From assembly GCF_900188205.1 (NCBI RefSeq), contig NZ_FZOH01000001.1:96359-160358 (forward strand): a stretch of DNA of 64,000 nt, read 5' to 3'. Shown here in pieces: positions 16,174 through 24,339 of the stretch (its first letter is position 1; each line of letters opens with the position of its first letter). A program made the position numbers and the translations under genes. The DNA comes from Geodermatophilus saharensis. GTDB lineage: Bacteria > Actinomycetota > Actinomycetes > Mycobacteriales > Geodermatophilaceae. The notes beneath the pieces are model-generated. The model saw only the letters and a list, made by a program, of their open reading frames with translations. It ran no database searches and had not been told where the DNA came from.

Positions 16174-17691
16174 TCAGCGCAGCCCGGACACCGGTGACCA
16201 CTCGCCGGCGCAGGCCGTGGCCCGCCCGACGTCGGCGGTGTCGTCGGCGTCGTCGCGGTCCTGCCGCCGCGTGCGGGCCATCCCGCCCAGGCTGACCAGC
16301 GCCACCACCAGGGCGGCGCCCGCGCCCAGCAGGGAGACCACGGTGAACGACGACGCCCGCGGGAACCCGGTGGCCGGGTCGACCGCGGCGCCGAGCAGCG
16401 CGACGGTGACCGTGCTGCCGACCGCCTGGCCCACCGAGCGGGCGATGGAGTTCACCGCGTTGGCCACCCCGGTCTCGCCGCGCCGCACCGCCGAGACCAC
16501 CAGCGTCGGCAGCGCGGCGTAGGCCACCGTCACCCACGCCTGCGTGAGCAGGCCCGCGACGACGACCGCGGCCGGCTCGGCCCGCCCGACGGCGAGCACC
16601 ACGAAACCGGCGACGCCGGCGAGCGACCCGCCGAGCAGGGTGAGCAGCGCGCCGACCCGGTCGACGACCCGGCCGGCGACCGGGGCGAGCGCGATGCCCA
16701 GCACGCCGCCGGGCAGCAGGTAGACGACGGCCGCCTCGAGCACCGGCGCGCCGAACCCGTACCCGGCGGCCGCGGGCGGGGTCTGCACGTACTGCATGAC
16801 GACGAGGAAGGAGACGAACAGGCCCACGCCCGTCGCCAGCCCGGCGAGGTTGGGCACCAGCATCCGCGGGTCGGCCAGCAGCGCCGGGCGCACCAGCGGC
16901 GCGGCGCGGCGGCGCTGGAACAGCACCCACCCGGTGAGGACGGCCACGGCACCGGCCGCGCAGCCCAGGGTGGCCGGCGAGGTCCACCCCCAGGCGTTGC
17001 CCTGCGAGACCGGCAGCAGGAGGAGCACCAGCCCGATCCCGAGCAGGCCGGCACCGGCCCAGTCCACGCCGCCGGTCGCCGTCGCCGGGCGGCGGGGCAG
17101 CAGGACCGCGGCCAGGGCGAGGGAGACCAGCGTGACGCCGAGGCCCACCCAGAACGGGCGGTGGTAGTCCCCGCCGTCACCGGTCAGCAGCCCGGCGGCG
17201 ACCAGCCCGACCACCCCGCCGACGCCGAGGGTGCTGCTGACGATCGACATCGCCACGCTCAGCCGCGCGGGCGGGAGCTCGCGGCGCAGCAGGCTGATCG
17301 ACAGCGGGAACAGGCCGTAGGAGGAGCCCTGCAGCACCCGGGCGACCAGCAGCAGCGGCAGCGAGCGGGTGACGATCGCCAGCAGGGTGCCGACGGCGAC
17401 GGCGGTGAGGATGCCCAGGACGACCGGGCGCTCGCCGTGCACGTCCCCGAGCCGGCCGAGGACCGGGGTGAGCACGGCGGCGGCCAGCAGGTTCGCGGTG
17501 AGCACCCAGCCGGCTGCGGCGGAGGAGACACCGAGCTGCTCACCGATCGGGCCGAGGACGGGGACGACCAGGCTCTGCAGCAGCGACAGCGTCGTCACCC
17601 CGAGTGACAGGGTGAGGACCAGGAGCGCCGGACGCGTCGGGCGGGTGAGCGAGGCCGTGCCGGGCGGGGCGACCTCGGCTCCGGCGGACAC
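16174..17691 (-). CDS. MFS transporter (drug:H+ antiporter type, 14-TM-like)
   Basis: A 505-residue major facilitator with about 13-14 hydrophobic segments. The motif-A-like loop LGRLGDVHGERPVVL and the motif-C-like stretch VGGVVGLVAAGLLTG point to a drug or metabolite exporter. The GTG at 17691 follows a run of Gs that can act as ribosome site; further upstream starts would add a polar N-terminus. It is divergent from a small membrane-protein gene at 17895 across a 203-bp promoter region. No regulator is adjacent and the substrate is unknown. Confidence 0.85.
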   Translation of the reverse strand: MSAGAEVAPPGTASLTRPTRPALLVLTLSLGVTTLSLLQSLVVPVLGPIGEQLGVSSAAAGWVLTANLLAAAVLTPVLGRLGDVHGERPVVLGILTAVAVGTLLAIVTRSLPLLLVARVLQGSSYGLFPLSISLLRRELPPARLSVAMSIVSSTLGVGGVVGLVAAGLLTGDGGDYHRPFWVGLGVTLVSLALAAVLLPRRPATATGGVDWAGAGLLGIGLVLLLLPVSQGNAWGWTSPATLGCAAGAVAVLTGWVLFQRRRAAPLVRPALLADPRMLVPNLAGLATGVGLFVSFLVVMQYVQTPPAAAGYGFGAPVLEAAVVYLLPGGVLGIALAPVAGRVVDRVGALLTLLGGSLAGVAGFVVLAVGRAEPAAVVVAGLLTQAWVTVAYAALPTLVVSAVRRGETGVANAVNSIARSVGQAVGSTVTVALLGAAVDPATGFPRASSFTVVSLLGAGAALVVALVSLGGMARTRRQDRDDADDTADVGRATACAGEWSPVSGLR

Positions 17692-17894
17692 CCCCCGATG
17701 ACACCATGCGGTCACCGCCCGCACCGTGCCGGGCCGTCGGGCTGCCCGGACGTGCAGTCGGTCACCGACGGTCAGGTGAACAGTGCGTGCCGACGATTGA
17801 GACGGCGTTCGGCTGGGGACACAGTCCCCGACGAACGAGTCGCGGGAGTCCGCTCCCGGTGGCACGAGACGAGACGAGCAAGGGGACGTTCGAG

Positions 17895-18083
17895 ATGGTT
17901 CTGTGGCCGGCAGTCGCCGTCGTCGGGTTCCTGGTCCTGACCGGACTGGTGATCGCGATGGGCGCCTCGACGACGGCACGCTACGAGCGCGAGCAGCGGG
18001 CCGCGGCCTCGGCCGGCGCTCGCCGGGAGAGCGCCGTGACCAGCGCCTCCGTCGAGCCGGTGGGGGTGGCCCAGGCGGCCTGA
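17895..18083 (+). CDS. Small single-pass membrane protein
   Basis: A 62-residue protein with one N-terminal membrane segment (about residues 3-23) followed by a polar alanine-rich cytoplasmic-type tail. The ATG at 17895 has AAGGGGA upstream; the frame stays open before it, but composition and ribosome site favour this start. I recognise no family. It is isolated between a divergent MFS gene and a bidirectional terminator, so it is probably monocistronic. Confidence 0.6.
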   Translation: MVLWPAVAVVGFLVLTGLVIAMGASTTARYEREQRAAASAGARRESAVTSASVEPVGVAQAA

Positions 18084-18097
18084 CGCCCCGCCGGACA

Positions 18098-18145
18098 CGC
18101 GACCGCGCCCCGCCGCTCCTGCCGGAGCCGCGGGGCGCGGTCGCG
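18098..18145. terminator. Bidirectional terminator hairpin
   Basis: Arms CGCGACCGCGCCCCGC (18098-18113) and its complement at 18130-18145 enclose a smaller nested hairpin (GCTCC...GGAGC). It lies between the convergent small membrane protein gene and the dehydrogenase gene. No T-run follows. Confidence 0.8.
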
Positions 18146-18156
18146 TACGGGCCCGA

Positions 18157-19947
18157 CTAGAGGTGGGCGTCGGGGGTGTCGAGGACCGTGCGGTCCAGCG
18201 ACTCCAGCAGGTCCAGCCAGGTGTGCACCTTCGGCAGCTCCCAGCGCTGGAAGTACCGCGCCGCGGCGCGCTTCCCCTCGTGGAAGTCGCTGGTCTCCTC
18301 CCGGGTGGCCAGCGCCTGCTCCAGCCACAGCCAGCCGACGACGGTGTGGCCGGCCGCGTCGAGGTAGGCGCTGGCGTTGGCCAGGGCCAGCGCCGGGTCG
18401 CCGGTGCCCCACAGCGTCCCGGTGACCGAGACGAGCCGGGTGAGCGCGGCGTCGACGTCGGCGGCGAGGTCGGCGAACGGCGTCCCTGCCGCCCGCGCCG
18501 TCGTCGCCCGGATCGTCTCGGCGAGCAGCGCGAGCCCGGCACCGCCGTGCACGGTCACCTTGCGGCCGAGCAGGTCGAGGGCCTGGATGCCGTTGGTGCC
18601 CTCGTGGATCGGGTTGAGCCGGTTGTCCCGGTAGAACTGCTCGACCGGGTAGTCGCGGGTGTAGCCGTAGCCGCCGTGCACCTGGATGGCCAGGTCGTCG
18701 GCGACCGGGCCCCACTGCGAGGGCCACGCCTTGGCGATCGGGGTCAGCGTGTCGAGCAGCAGGTGGGCGCGGTCGCGCTCCTCCTGGCTCTCGGCGGTCC
18801 TCTCCTCGTCGACCAGCCGCGCGCAGTACAGGCCCAGCGCCAGCCCGCCCTGCGCGTAGCTCTTGGCGGCCAGCAGCATGCGGCGCACGTCGGGGTGGTC
18901 GACCAGCCGCACCATCGGCGACGACGGGTCCCGGCCGGTGGCGGGGCGGCCCTGGGTGCGGGTGCGGGCGTAGTCCAGCGCGTGCAGGTAGCCGGTGTAG
19001 CCGAGGACGGTCGCGCCCATCCCGACGCCGATCCGGGCCTCGTTCATCATGTGGAACATGTAGGACAGCCCCCTGTGGGGCTCGCCCACCAGGTACCCGA
19101 CGGCGCCGGCCCGACCGCCCGGGGTGTGCACGCCCTCGCCGAAGTTGAGCAGCGTGTTCGTCGTCCCGCGGTAGCCCATCTTGTGGTTGAGCCCGGCCAG
19201 GACGACGTCGTTGCGCTCGCCGATCGACCCGTCGGCGGTGACCAGGAACTTGGGCACCACGAACAGCGAGATGCCCTTCACCCCGGGGGGACCGCCGGGG
19301 ATCTTGGCCAGCACCAGGTGGACGATGTTCTCGGTCAGCTCGTGGTCGCCGGCCGAGATCCACATCTTGTTGCCGACGAGCCGGTACGTGCCGTCCTCCT
19401 GCGGCTCGGCGCGGGTGGTGATGTCGGCGAGCGAGGAGCCGGCCTGCGGCTCCGACAGCGCCATCGTGCCGAACCAGCGCCCCTCGAGCATCGGCCGGAC
19501 GTAGGTGTCCTTCTGCTCCTGCGAGCCGTGCGCGAGCAGCAGGCGGGCGTTGCCCATGGTCAGGAACGGGTAGCTCGACGTGCCGACGTTGGCCGCCTTG
19601 AACCAGGCGAAGGCCGCCTGCCCGACGGTCTGCGGCAGCTGCATGCCGCCGTACTCCTCGTCGAAGGTGCCGGCCATGATCCCCGACTCGACGAACACCG
19701 CCAGCGCCTGCGCGACCTCGGGGATCATCTGGACCCGCCCGTCGACGAACCGCGGCTCGTTCTCGTCGGCCTTCCGGTTGTGCGGCGCGAAGTGCTCGGT
19801 GGCGATCTGCTCGGCCAGCTCCATGACCGCGTCGAAGGTCTCGCGCGAGTGCTCGGCGAACCGCGGCCGCTTGGTCAGCGTCTCGACCTCCAGCCACTCG
19901 TGCAGGAGGAACTCCAGGTCGCGGCGGGACAGGATCAGCGAGGACAC
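18157..19947 (-). CDS. Large acyl-CoA dehydrogenase (DmdC-like, about 600 residues)
   Basis: A 596-residue acyl-CoA dehydrogenase, longer than the usual 380-400 because of an extra C-terminal helical domain (about residues 470-596). This is the architecture of the 3-methylmercaptopropionyl-CoA dehydrogenase (DmdC) group. The catalytic base is Glu449 in NPIHEGTNGIQ, followed by LDLLGRK; the FAD/substrate block is MALSEPQAGSS. The group also contains enzymes of ordinary fatty-acid oxidation, so dimethylsulfoniopropionate use should not be assumed. The GTG at 19947 has GGAGG upstream. Confidence 0.88.
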   Translation of the reverse strand: MSSLILSRRDLEFLLHEWLEVETLTKRPRFAEHSRETFDAVMELAEQIATEHFAPHNRKADENEPRFVDGRVQMIPEVAQALAVFVESGIMAGTFDEEYGGMQLPQTVGQAAFAWFKAANVGTSSYPFLTMGNARLLLAHGSQEQKDTYVRPMLEGRWFGTMALSEPQAGSSLADITTRAEPQEDGTYRLVGNKMWISAGDHELTENIVHLVLAKIPGGPPGVKGISLFVVPKFLVTADGSIGERNDVVLAGLNHKMGYRGTTNTLLNFGEGVHTPGGRAGAVGYLVGEPHRGLSYMFHMMNEARIGVGMGATVLGYTGYLHALDYARTRTQGRPATGRDPSSPMVRLVDHPDVRRMLLAAKSYAQGGLALGLYCARLVDEERTAESQEERDRAHLLLDTLTPIAKAWPSQWGPVADDLAIQVHGGYGYTRDYPVEQFYRDNRLNPIHEGTNGIQALDLLGRKVTVHGGAGLALLAETIRATTARAAGTPFADLAADVDAALTRLVSVTGTLWGTGDPALALANASAYLDAAGHTVVGWLWLEQALATREETSDFHEGKRAAARYFQRWELPKVHTWLDLLESLDRTVLDTPDAHL

Positions 19948-20040
19948 GGGAGCCTCCACGGGCGAGGGTGGCGGGAGCGCGGGCGCGCGGCCCGACCGGC
20001 CCACGATAGGCCGGGTCCCGCGCCGGGTAGCAGCTCGCCC

Positions 20041-20511
20041 ATGGACCTCAACCAGCTGATCGGCCGGGCGACCGGCCTGGCCGGGGAGGCGGGCGCGGCA
20101 CTGCTCCGGCAGGTGCAGCACGTCCGCCTGCCCGGGGCCGGGCAGGCGTCGGCCACCGACGACCCGGAGGTCGCCGCCCGCCGCTGGCGCGTGGTGACCG
20201 TGCTGCGGGAGCCGGCCGACGTCGACGCCGCCCTGCCCGCGCCCCTGACCGCGCTCGGGGACCGCATCGAGGTGCGCACGACCCGCGCGCCGGGCGACCG
20301 CGGCACCGAGCTGGCCGCCCGCTTCCGCGGCACGCCCACCGAGCACGAGGTCGGCGAGCTGCGGGCGGCGCTGCGCGAGGCCAAGGCGCTGCTGGAGGTC
20401 GGCGAGGTGCTGCGGGTGGACCCGCAGCCGCACGGCGAGCGCGCCGCGACCCCGCAGGGTGCGGCACTGGAGGGCGCCGCGAAGGCGGCGCCGAGGGAGG
20501 GTGTGCTGTGA
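20041..20511 (+). CDS. Conserved hypothetical protein coupled to an alcohol dehydrogenase
   Basis: A 156-residue protein beginning MDLNQLIGRATGLAGEAG. The middle (about residues 45-120) reads like an alpha/beta domain (WRVVTVLREPADVDAAL...LAARFRG); the C-terminus is alanine-rich. Its last codons overlap the start of the alcohol dehydrogenase by four bases, so the two are translationally coupled and probably act together. I cannot name the family with confidence. The ATG at 20041 has no clear ribosome site. Confidence 0.7.
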   Translation: MDLNQLIGRATGLAGEAGAALLRQVQHVRLPGAGQASATDDPEVAARRWRVVTVLREPADVDAALPAPLTALGDRIEVRTTRAPGDRGTELAARFRGTPTEHEVGELRAALREAKALLEVGEVLRVDPQPHGERAATPQGAALEGAAKAAPREGVL

Positions 20512-21683
20512 GGGCGGTGACCTGGCAGGGCGTCAACGAGGTCGGCGTCGAGACCGTGCCCGACCCGACGATCCTCAACGACCACGACGTCGTCCTGCGG
20601 GTGACCAGGACGACGACGTGCGGCTCGGACCTGCACCTGATCGGCGGCTACATCCCGGCGATGCGGACCGGCGACGTCATCGGCCACGAGTTCCTGGGCG
20701 AGGTCGTCGAGGTCGGCCCGGGCGTGCGGGACCGCCGCGTCGGCGACCGCGTCGTCGTCAACTCCTTCGTCGCCTGCGGGCACTGCTGGTACTGCCGGCA
20801 GGAGCTGTACTCGCTGTGCGACAACGGGAACCCGGACCCGGGGATCACCGAGGGCCTGTGGGGCCAGAGCCCGGGTGGGTGCTTCGGGTACTCCCACGCG
20901 ATGGGCGGCTTCGCCGGGTCGCACGCGGAGTACGTCCGGGTGCCCTACGCCGACGTCGGCACCTTCGTGGTGCCCGACGAGGTCAGCGACGACCGGGCGC
21001 TGTTCGCCTCCGACGCGGTCTCCACCGGGTGGATGGGCGCGGACCTGGCCGGCACGAAGCCGGGCGACACCGTGGCCGTGTGGGGCGCCGGCGGCGTCGG
21101 GCAGATGGCGGCGCGGGCGGCGATGCTGCTGGGCGCCGAGCAGGTGCACGTCATCGACCGGCTGCCCGAGCGGCTCGAGCAGGTGCGGCGGCACGTCGGC
21201 GCCGAGGTGATCGACTACTCCACCACCGACGTCATGGCGGAGCTGCGCGAGCGCACCGGTGGCCGCGGGCCCGACGTCTGCATCGAGGCGGTGGGCATGG
21301 AGGCGCACAGCACCGGCGTGCAGGGCGTGTACGACCAGGTCAAGCAGCAGCTGCGGCTGCAGACCGACCGCCCCTCCGCCGTCCGCGAGGCGATCCTGGC
21401 CTGCCGCAAGGGCGGGAGCGTGTTCGTCCTGGGCGTCTTCGCGGGGCCGGTGGACAAGTTCCCGCTGGGCGCGGCCATGAACAAGGGGCTCACCCTGCGC
21501 GGGGCGCAGGTGCACGGGCAGCGCTACACACCGCGGATCCTCGAGCACATGGCCCGCGGCGAGCTGGTCACCGAGCACCTGGCCACGCACGTCATGCCGC
21601 TGGAGGACGCCGCCCGCGGCTACCGCATGTTCAAGGACAAGGAGGACGGCTGCGTGCGCGCGGTCTTCCTGCCCCACGGCTGA
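20508..21683 (+). CDS. Zinc-dependent medium-chain alcohol dehydrogenase
   Basis: A 391-residue medium-chain dehydrogenase. Catalytic zinc ligands are Cys in TTTCGSDLH and the His-Glu of GHEFLGE. The structural zinc cysteines are in VACGHCWYCRQELYSLC, and the Rossmann loop is WGAGGVGQMAARAA. The long form with the GGCFGYSHAMGG insertion resembles glutathione-independent formaldehyde dehydrogenase-like or threonine-dehydrogenase-like members, so the substrate is open. The GTG at 20508 overlaps the upstream stop (GTGA). A palindrome and a terminator follow. Confidence 0.87.
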   Translation: MRAVTWQGVNEVGVETVPDPTILNDHDVVLRVTRTTTCGSDLHLIGGYIPAMRTGDVIGHEFLGEVVEVGPGVRDRRVGDRVVVNSFVACGHCWYCRQELYSLCDNGNPDPGITEGLWGQSPGGCFGYSHAMGGFAGSHAEYVRVPYADVGTFVVPDEVSDDRALFASDAVSTGWMGADLAGTKPGDTVAVWGAGGVGQMAARAAMLLGAEQVHVIDRLPERLEQVRRHVGAEVIDYSTTDVMAELRERTGGRGPDVCIEAVGMEAHSTGVQGVYDQVKQQLRLQTDRPSAVREAILACRKGGSVFVLGVFAGPVDKFPLGAAMNKGLTLRGAQVHGQRYTPRILEHMARGELVTEHLATHVMPLEDAARGYRMFKDKEDGCVRAVFLPHG

Positions 21684-21693
21684 CGCCCGGACC

Positions 21694-21715
21694 GTGCACT
21701 TCCGCGGAAGTGCAC
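21694..21715. repeat. 22-bp perfect palindrome
   Basis: Bases 21694-21715 read identically on both strands (GTGCACTTCCG and its complement). It lies 10 nt after the alcohol dehydrogenase stop and just before a terminator hairpin. It may be a dispersed palindromic unit or protein-binding site; no second copy was seen in this window. Confidence 0.6.
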
Positions 21716-21721
21716 GCCGGG

Positions 21722-21765
21722 ACGACGAGAGGCCCCTCCCGGGCGGGGGAGGGGCCTCTCGTCGT
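21722..21765. terminator. Bidirectional terminator between convergent genes
   Basis: A 19-bp perfect stem (21722-21740 with 21747-21765) and 6-nt loop lies between the alcohol dehydrogenase and MFS genes. The arm core GAGGCCCCTCCC resembles that of the terminator at 14965-15010. Confidence 0.85.
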
Positions 21766-21773
21766 GCGGGGTG

Positions 21774-23552
21774 CTAGCCGCGGTGCCGGCCGGACGGCTC
21801 CGCGCCGCCGGGACGCCCGGCCGGGGGAGCCGTCGACGTCGGCGCGGCCTCGCCGGCGGCCTGCACGGCCTGCTCACCGGGGCCGGCCTCCAGGCCACCG
21901 GCGGTCTGCTGCGCGGCCTGCTGCGCCTGGATCCCCGACTGGGTGCGCAGTTCCAGCTGCGGGAGGAACCACAGGACGACGAAGCCGACCGCCACGACCG
22001 CGGCGGCGACCATGAACACCAGGTCGAGGGTGTTGGAGAAGCCGACCCGGAAGGGCGTGACCAGCGCCGGGAAGGCGTCGATGGCGCTGGTGTCGGACAG
22101 CACCCGGTCGGCGCCGGCCTGCTGCAGTGCGGCCGCCTGCTGCGCCGCCTCGGGGCTGGCCTGGGCCGCCTGCCGGATCTGGTCCGGGATCTCCGTCCCG
22201 AGCCGGGTGAACAGGATCGACAGGAAGGCCGCCGTCCCGATCGTGCCGCCCATCTGCCGGAAGAACGTCACCGACGAGGTGGCGACGCCGATCTCCCGCG
22301 GCGACACGGCGTTCTGCACGGCGAGGATGACCGGCTGCATGTTGAAGCCGAGCCCCACGCCGAGCAGCAGCATGAAGGGCGCCAGCGTCCAGATCGAGGT
22401 GTCGGCCCCGACCACGAGGGACAGCGCGACGAGCGCGACGACCATGAGGACGACGCCGACGAGCGGGAAGACCTTGTACTTGCCGGTCCGCGCGATCGTC
22501 TGACCGGAGGTCATGGCGCCGGTCATGATGCCCAGCACCAGCGGCAGCATCTGCAGGCCGGCGACCGTCGGGCTGGAGCCGTGGACGACCTGCAGGTACT
22601 GCGGGAGCAGCAGGATGCCGCCGAACATGCCGGCACCGAGCACGATGCTCGACGCGCTGGTCACCGAGAAGGTGCGGTTGGCGAACATCCGCAGCGGCAG
22701 GATCGCGTCGTCGCGGTAGGACCGCTCGGCCAGGACGAAGGCGGCCAGGCCGACGGCGCCGATGGCGTAGCAGGTCAGCGCCCGGCCCGAGGTCCAGCCC
22801 CACAGGCGGCCCTGCTCGGCGACGATGAGCAGCGGCACGAGGAACGTGACCAGCGCCAGCGCGCCGGGCCAGTCGATGCGGTGGTCACGCCGCTGGTGCG
22901 GCAGGTGCAGGACCCGCATCACCACGATGAAGGCGGCGACGGCGAGCGGGACGTTGACCCAGAAGATCCACCGCCACCCGGTGAGACCGAGGATCGACCC
23001 CTGCCCGGCGAGGAACCCGCCGATGACCGGGCCGAGCACGCTCGAGGTGCCCCACACCGCCATGAAGTAGCCCTGGTACTTCGAGCGCTCCCGGGGCGGG
23101 ACGACGTCGGCGATGATCGCCAGCGCCAGCGACATCAGGCCACCGGCGCCGATGCCCTGGACGGCGCGGTAGGCGGCCAGCTGGTACATCGAGTCGGCGA
23201 TGCCGCAGAGGGCCGAGCCGATCGCGAACACGGCGATGGCGAACAGGTAGAAGGGCCGCCGGCCGTAGATGTCGGAGAGCTTGCCGTAGAGCGGCGTGGC
23301 GATCGTCGAGGTGATGAGGAACGCCGTCGTCGCCCAGGCCTGCAGGTCGTAGCCCTGCAGGTCGTCCGCGATGGTGCGGATGGCCGTCGAGACGACCGTC
23401 TGGTCGAGCGCGGCCAGGAACATGCCGAGCATGAGGCCGGACAGGATCGTGAGGATCTGCCGGTGGGTGAAGGCTCCGGAGGCGTCCGGTGCGGCCGCCG
23501 CGGCGCGGGCGCCGCTGGGCCCGCCGGCGGGGCGGGCGGTGGTCTGGCTCAT
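21774..23552 (-). CDS. DHA2-family MFS multidrug exporter (EmrB/QacA type)
   Basis: A 592-residue, 14-segment MFS protein. It shows LDQTVVSTAIRTI in segment 1, the motif A loop GKLSDIYGRRPFYL and motif C-like GTSSVLGPVIGGFLAG. A hydrophilic loop with SPEAAQQAAALQQAG lies between the last segments, and a Gln/Pro/Gly-rich tail follows. The ATG at 23552 overlaps the stop of the MarR regulator (ATGA), so regulator and pump form one coupled transcript. Toxic compound export controlled by the regulator is likely; substrate unknown. Confidence 0.9.
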   Translation of the reverse strand: MSQTTARPAGGPSGARAAAAAPDASGAFTHRQILTILSGLMLGMFLAALDQTVVSTAIRTIADDLQGYDLQAWATTAFLITSTIATPLYGKLSDIYGRRPFYLFAIAVFAIGSALCGIADSMYQLAAYRAVQGIGAGGLMSLALAIIADVVPPRERSKYQGYFMAVWGTSSVLGPVIGGFLAGQGSILGLTGWRWIFWVNVPLAVAAFIVVMRVLHLPHQRRDHRIDWPGALALVTFLVPLLIVAEQGRLWGWTSGRALTCYAIGAVGLAAFVLAERSYRDDAILPLRMFANRTFSVTSASSIVLGAGMFGGILLLPQYLQVVHGSSPTVAGLQMLPLVLGIMTGAMTSGQTIARTGKYKVFPLVGVVLMVVALVALSLVVGADTSIWTLAPFMLLLGVGLGFNMQPVILAVQNAVSPREIGVATSSVTFFRQMGGTIGTAAFLSILFTRLGTEIPDQIRQAAQASPEAAQQAAALQQAGADRVLSDTSAIDAFPALVTPFRVGFSNTLDLVFMVAAAVVAVGFVVLWFLPQLELRTQSGIQAQQAAQQTAGGLEAGPGEQAVQAAGEAAPTSTAPPAGRPGGAEPSGRHRG

Positions 23553-24076
23553 GACTGCTCTCTCGGGACGGGAGGTGCGGAGGGGGAGCGGGGATCGGAC
23601 GGCAACGCTGCCGTGAGGTCGTCGAGCAGGCGCCCGAACAGCCCGGTGAGGGTGGCGAGGTCGGTGTCGGACCAGCCGGTGAGCATCGCGCCGAGCTGAG
23701 CGGTGCGTTCCTCGGCCAGCCGCTCCACGGCCGCGTGCCCGGCGTCGGTGACGACCAGCAGGGAGGCGCGGCCGTCGTTCTCGTCGGCCACCCGCTGCAC
23801 CAGCCCCTGCTCGACGAGAGAGGCGACGTGCCGGCTGACCGTGGAGGGGTCGGCGTGCACGACCTCGGCCAGCGCGCTCTGGCGCAGCGGCCCGAGGCGG
23901 GTGAGCGGGAAGAGCAGCACCAGCGCCGCGCGCTCGCGCCCGTCGATCGCGGACGGGAGCGACTTGAAGGCGTGGACCAGCCGGATGAGGCGGGGGAACT
24001 GCTCGGCGAGCCGGCGGACCTCGGCCGCCCGGTGCGGGGCGGGGGTCCCGGCGACGCGGGGGGGTGAAGCGGGCAC
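23549..24076 (-). CDS. MarR-family transcriptional regulator of the adjacent exporter
   Basis: A 175-residue protein with a winged-helix MarR core: QSALAEVVHADPSTVSRHVASLVEQGLVQRVADENDGRA carries the recognition helix and wing, and the final helix (LTGLFGRLLDDLTAAL) is the dimer part. The GTG at 24076 is chosen for its GGAG site; starts further upstream would read through the operator region. It sits first in a two-gene unit with the DHA2 exporter, and an array of half-sites lies 30-80 nt upstream, so autorepression is expected. Confidence 0.88.
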   Translation of the reverse strand: MPASPPRVAGTPAPHRAAEVRRLAEQFPRLIRLVHAFKSLPSAIDGRERAALVLLFPLTRLGPLRQSALAEVVHADPSTVSRHVASLVEQGLVQRVADENDGRASLLVVTDAGHAAVERLAEERTAQLGAMLTGWSDTDLATLTGLFGRLLDDLTAALPSDPRSPSAPPVPREQS

Positions 24077-24106
24077 GGGGGCTCCGGACAGGTGGAGGGC
24101 GGTGCG

Positions 24107-24155
24107 TGCACGGTACAAGACGTTGTACCGTACATGCAACCAGTTGCACGGTACA
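24107..24155. promoter_or_regulatory. Probable MarR operator region with repeated half-sites
   Basis: The 11-mer TGCACGGTACA occurs at 24107-24117 and 24145-24155, and a near reverse complement (TGTACCGTACA) at 24124-24134. These build a perfect 9-bp-arm palindrome at 24110-24131 and a second, TGCAAC/GTTGCA, at 24135-24148. The cluster lies upstream of the marR start. It is locally AT-richer than its surroundings. Assignment to this MarR is inferred from position. Confidence 0.7.
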
Positions 24156-24339
24156 CGGGGTGTGAGCCGGACGACGGCGCGGGCGCCGGGTACCCCGGGT
24201 CGCGGCTGGCGGAACAGCGACGCGACCGCCGTCGTTGTCCTCCCTGGCCCCGGACGCCGCACGGCGCGGGCCTCCCCGATGCGATCCTGGCGGTGGAGCA
24301 GTCCGCTCCCCGCCCCCTGGAAGGAAGCCGAGCACCGCC

